Positions 63,874-64,000 of a stretch of 64,000 nt of DNA are shown here, piece by piece. Below the pieces are notes generated by a model. The model worked only from the letters and a program-made list of their open reading frames with translations, did not search any database and was not told the DNA's origin. Within the stretch, counting starts at the first letter, position 1. Each line of letters begins with the position of its first letter. A program made the translations under genes and the position numbers. The stretch spans positions 372,001 through 436,000 of the forward strand of contig WNNJ02003776.1 of NCBI GenBank assembly GCA_012934845.2, written 5' to 3'. The DNA comes from Pomphorhynchus laevis (Eukaryota; Acanthocephala; Palaeacanthocephala; Echinorhynchida; Pomphorhynchidae).

Positions 63874-64000
63874 TTATATTTATTTATATATTATGTATTT
63901 ATATATATTGTTGAAATTTTTTCATGTGTTTTGTTTTCAAGTATTAGAAATACATGTCCTTCACAATATGATACCTTATCTCATAGATCATGTGTTCCGG

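Noticed and set aside
1-64000. Telomeric repeats expected if PLE-N were an endonuclease-free telomeric PLE
   Set aside because: No TTAGGG-, TTAGG- or TGTGGG-type arrays were seen at any PLE-N junction.

Overview
The window looks like AT-rich genomic DNA from an invertebrate animal. The evidence is spliced integrin-beta exons separated by long introns, several animal-type non-LTR retrotransposon families, and very abundant Penelope-like elements (PLEs). I see no bacterial operons, tRNAs, rRNAs or CRISPR array. The species cannot be named from the sequence.

The only convincing host gene is an integrin beta subunit on the + strand. It has a PSI-domain exon (45789-45874), the exon that opens the beta-I/VWA domain with the DLSYS MIDAS motif (about 59050-59181) and the next VWA exon (60772-60871). 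Its introns are full of transposons. A second host-derived sequence is a decayed, intronless Hsp90 amino-terminal copy (31055-31799), with two short antisense Hsp90 pieces in a 288-bp tandem repeat inside the last integrin intron (59400-59975).

The rest is mostly mobile DNA. 'PLE-N' is a Penelope-like element with a CxC linker and a long insertion between RT motifs A and B, as in the Naiad group. It recurs at least fifteen times on both strands, with good copies at 10.7-12.5, 16.8-18.7, 32.3-33.9 and 40.2-42.7 kb. 'PLE-P' is a Penelope-type element with a C-terminal GIY-YIG nuclease (8.1-8.9, 49.0-49.6 and 57.5-58.4 kb). LINE-A (19.0-22.2 kb, 3' end also at 1-182) is an APE-type LINE, nearly open. 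LINE-B (22.2-26.7 kb) is split by a small LTR-element fossil with a 5-bp target duplication. LINE-C (RTE-like) lies at 3.7-4.8, 13.4-14.0, 39.2-40.0, 43.4-44.6, 51.1-51.8 and 53.5-56.8 kb. LINE-D (28.1-30.0 kb) has a C-terminal PD..D-type domain. LINE-E is at 12.6-13.4 kb.

Layout: 0-18.7 kb is nested and tandem PLE-N with LINE pieces, a 28-bp palindromic minisatellite (6.1-7.0 kb) and a 1.66-kb retro-inserted cassette with a 532-codon open frame (15.1-16.7 kb). 19-31 kb holds LINE-A, LINE-B and LINE-D. 31-33.9 kb holds the Hsp90 copy and a PLE-N. 33.9-39.1 kb has no genes but several foldback elements. 39.2-44.7 kb is the best PLE-N plus LINE-C. 45-64 kb is the integrin locus with inserted elements.

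Two RNA-level signals stand out. First, foldback repeats and PLE ends across the window carry hammerhead-like cores: CTGANGA, then a hairpin, then GAAATAT[T/C]. Stem sequences differ between families while pairing is kept. Second, the 3' UTR of PLE-N carries a conserved structured RNA in which almost every base is in a potential helix, including three mutually interlocking helices. Naiad-type PLEs are reported to lack canonical hammerheads, so this second RNA is the best candidate here for something undescribed.
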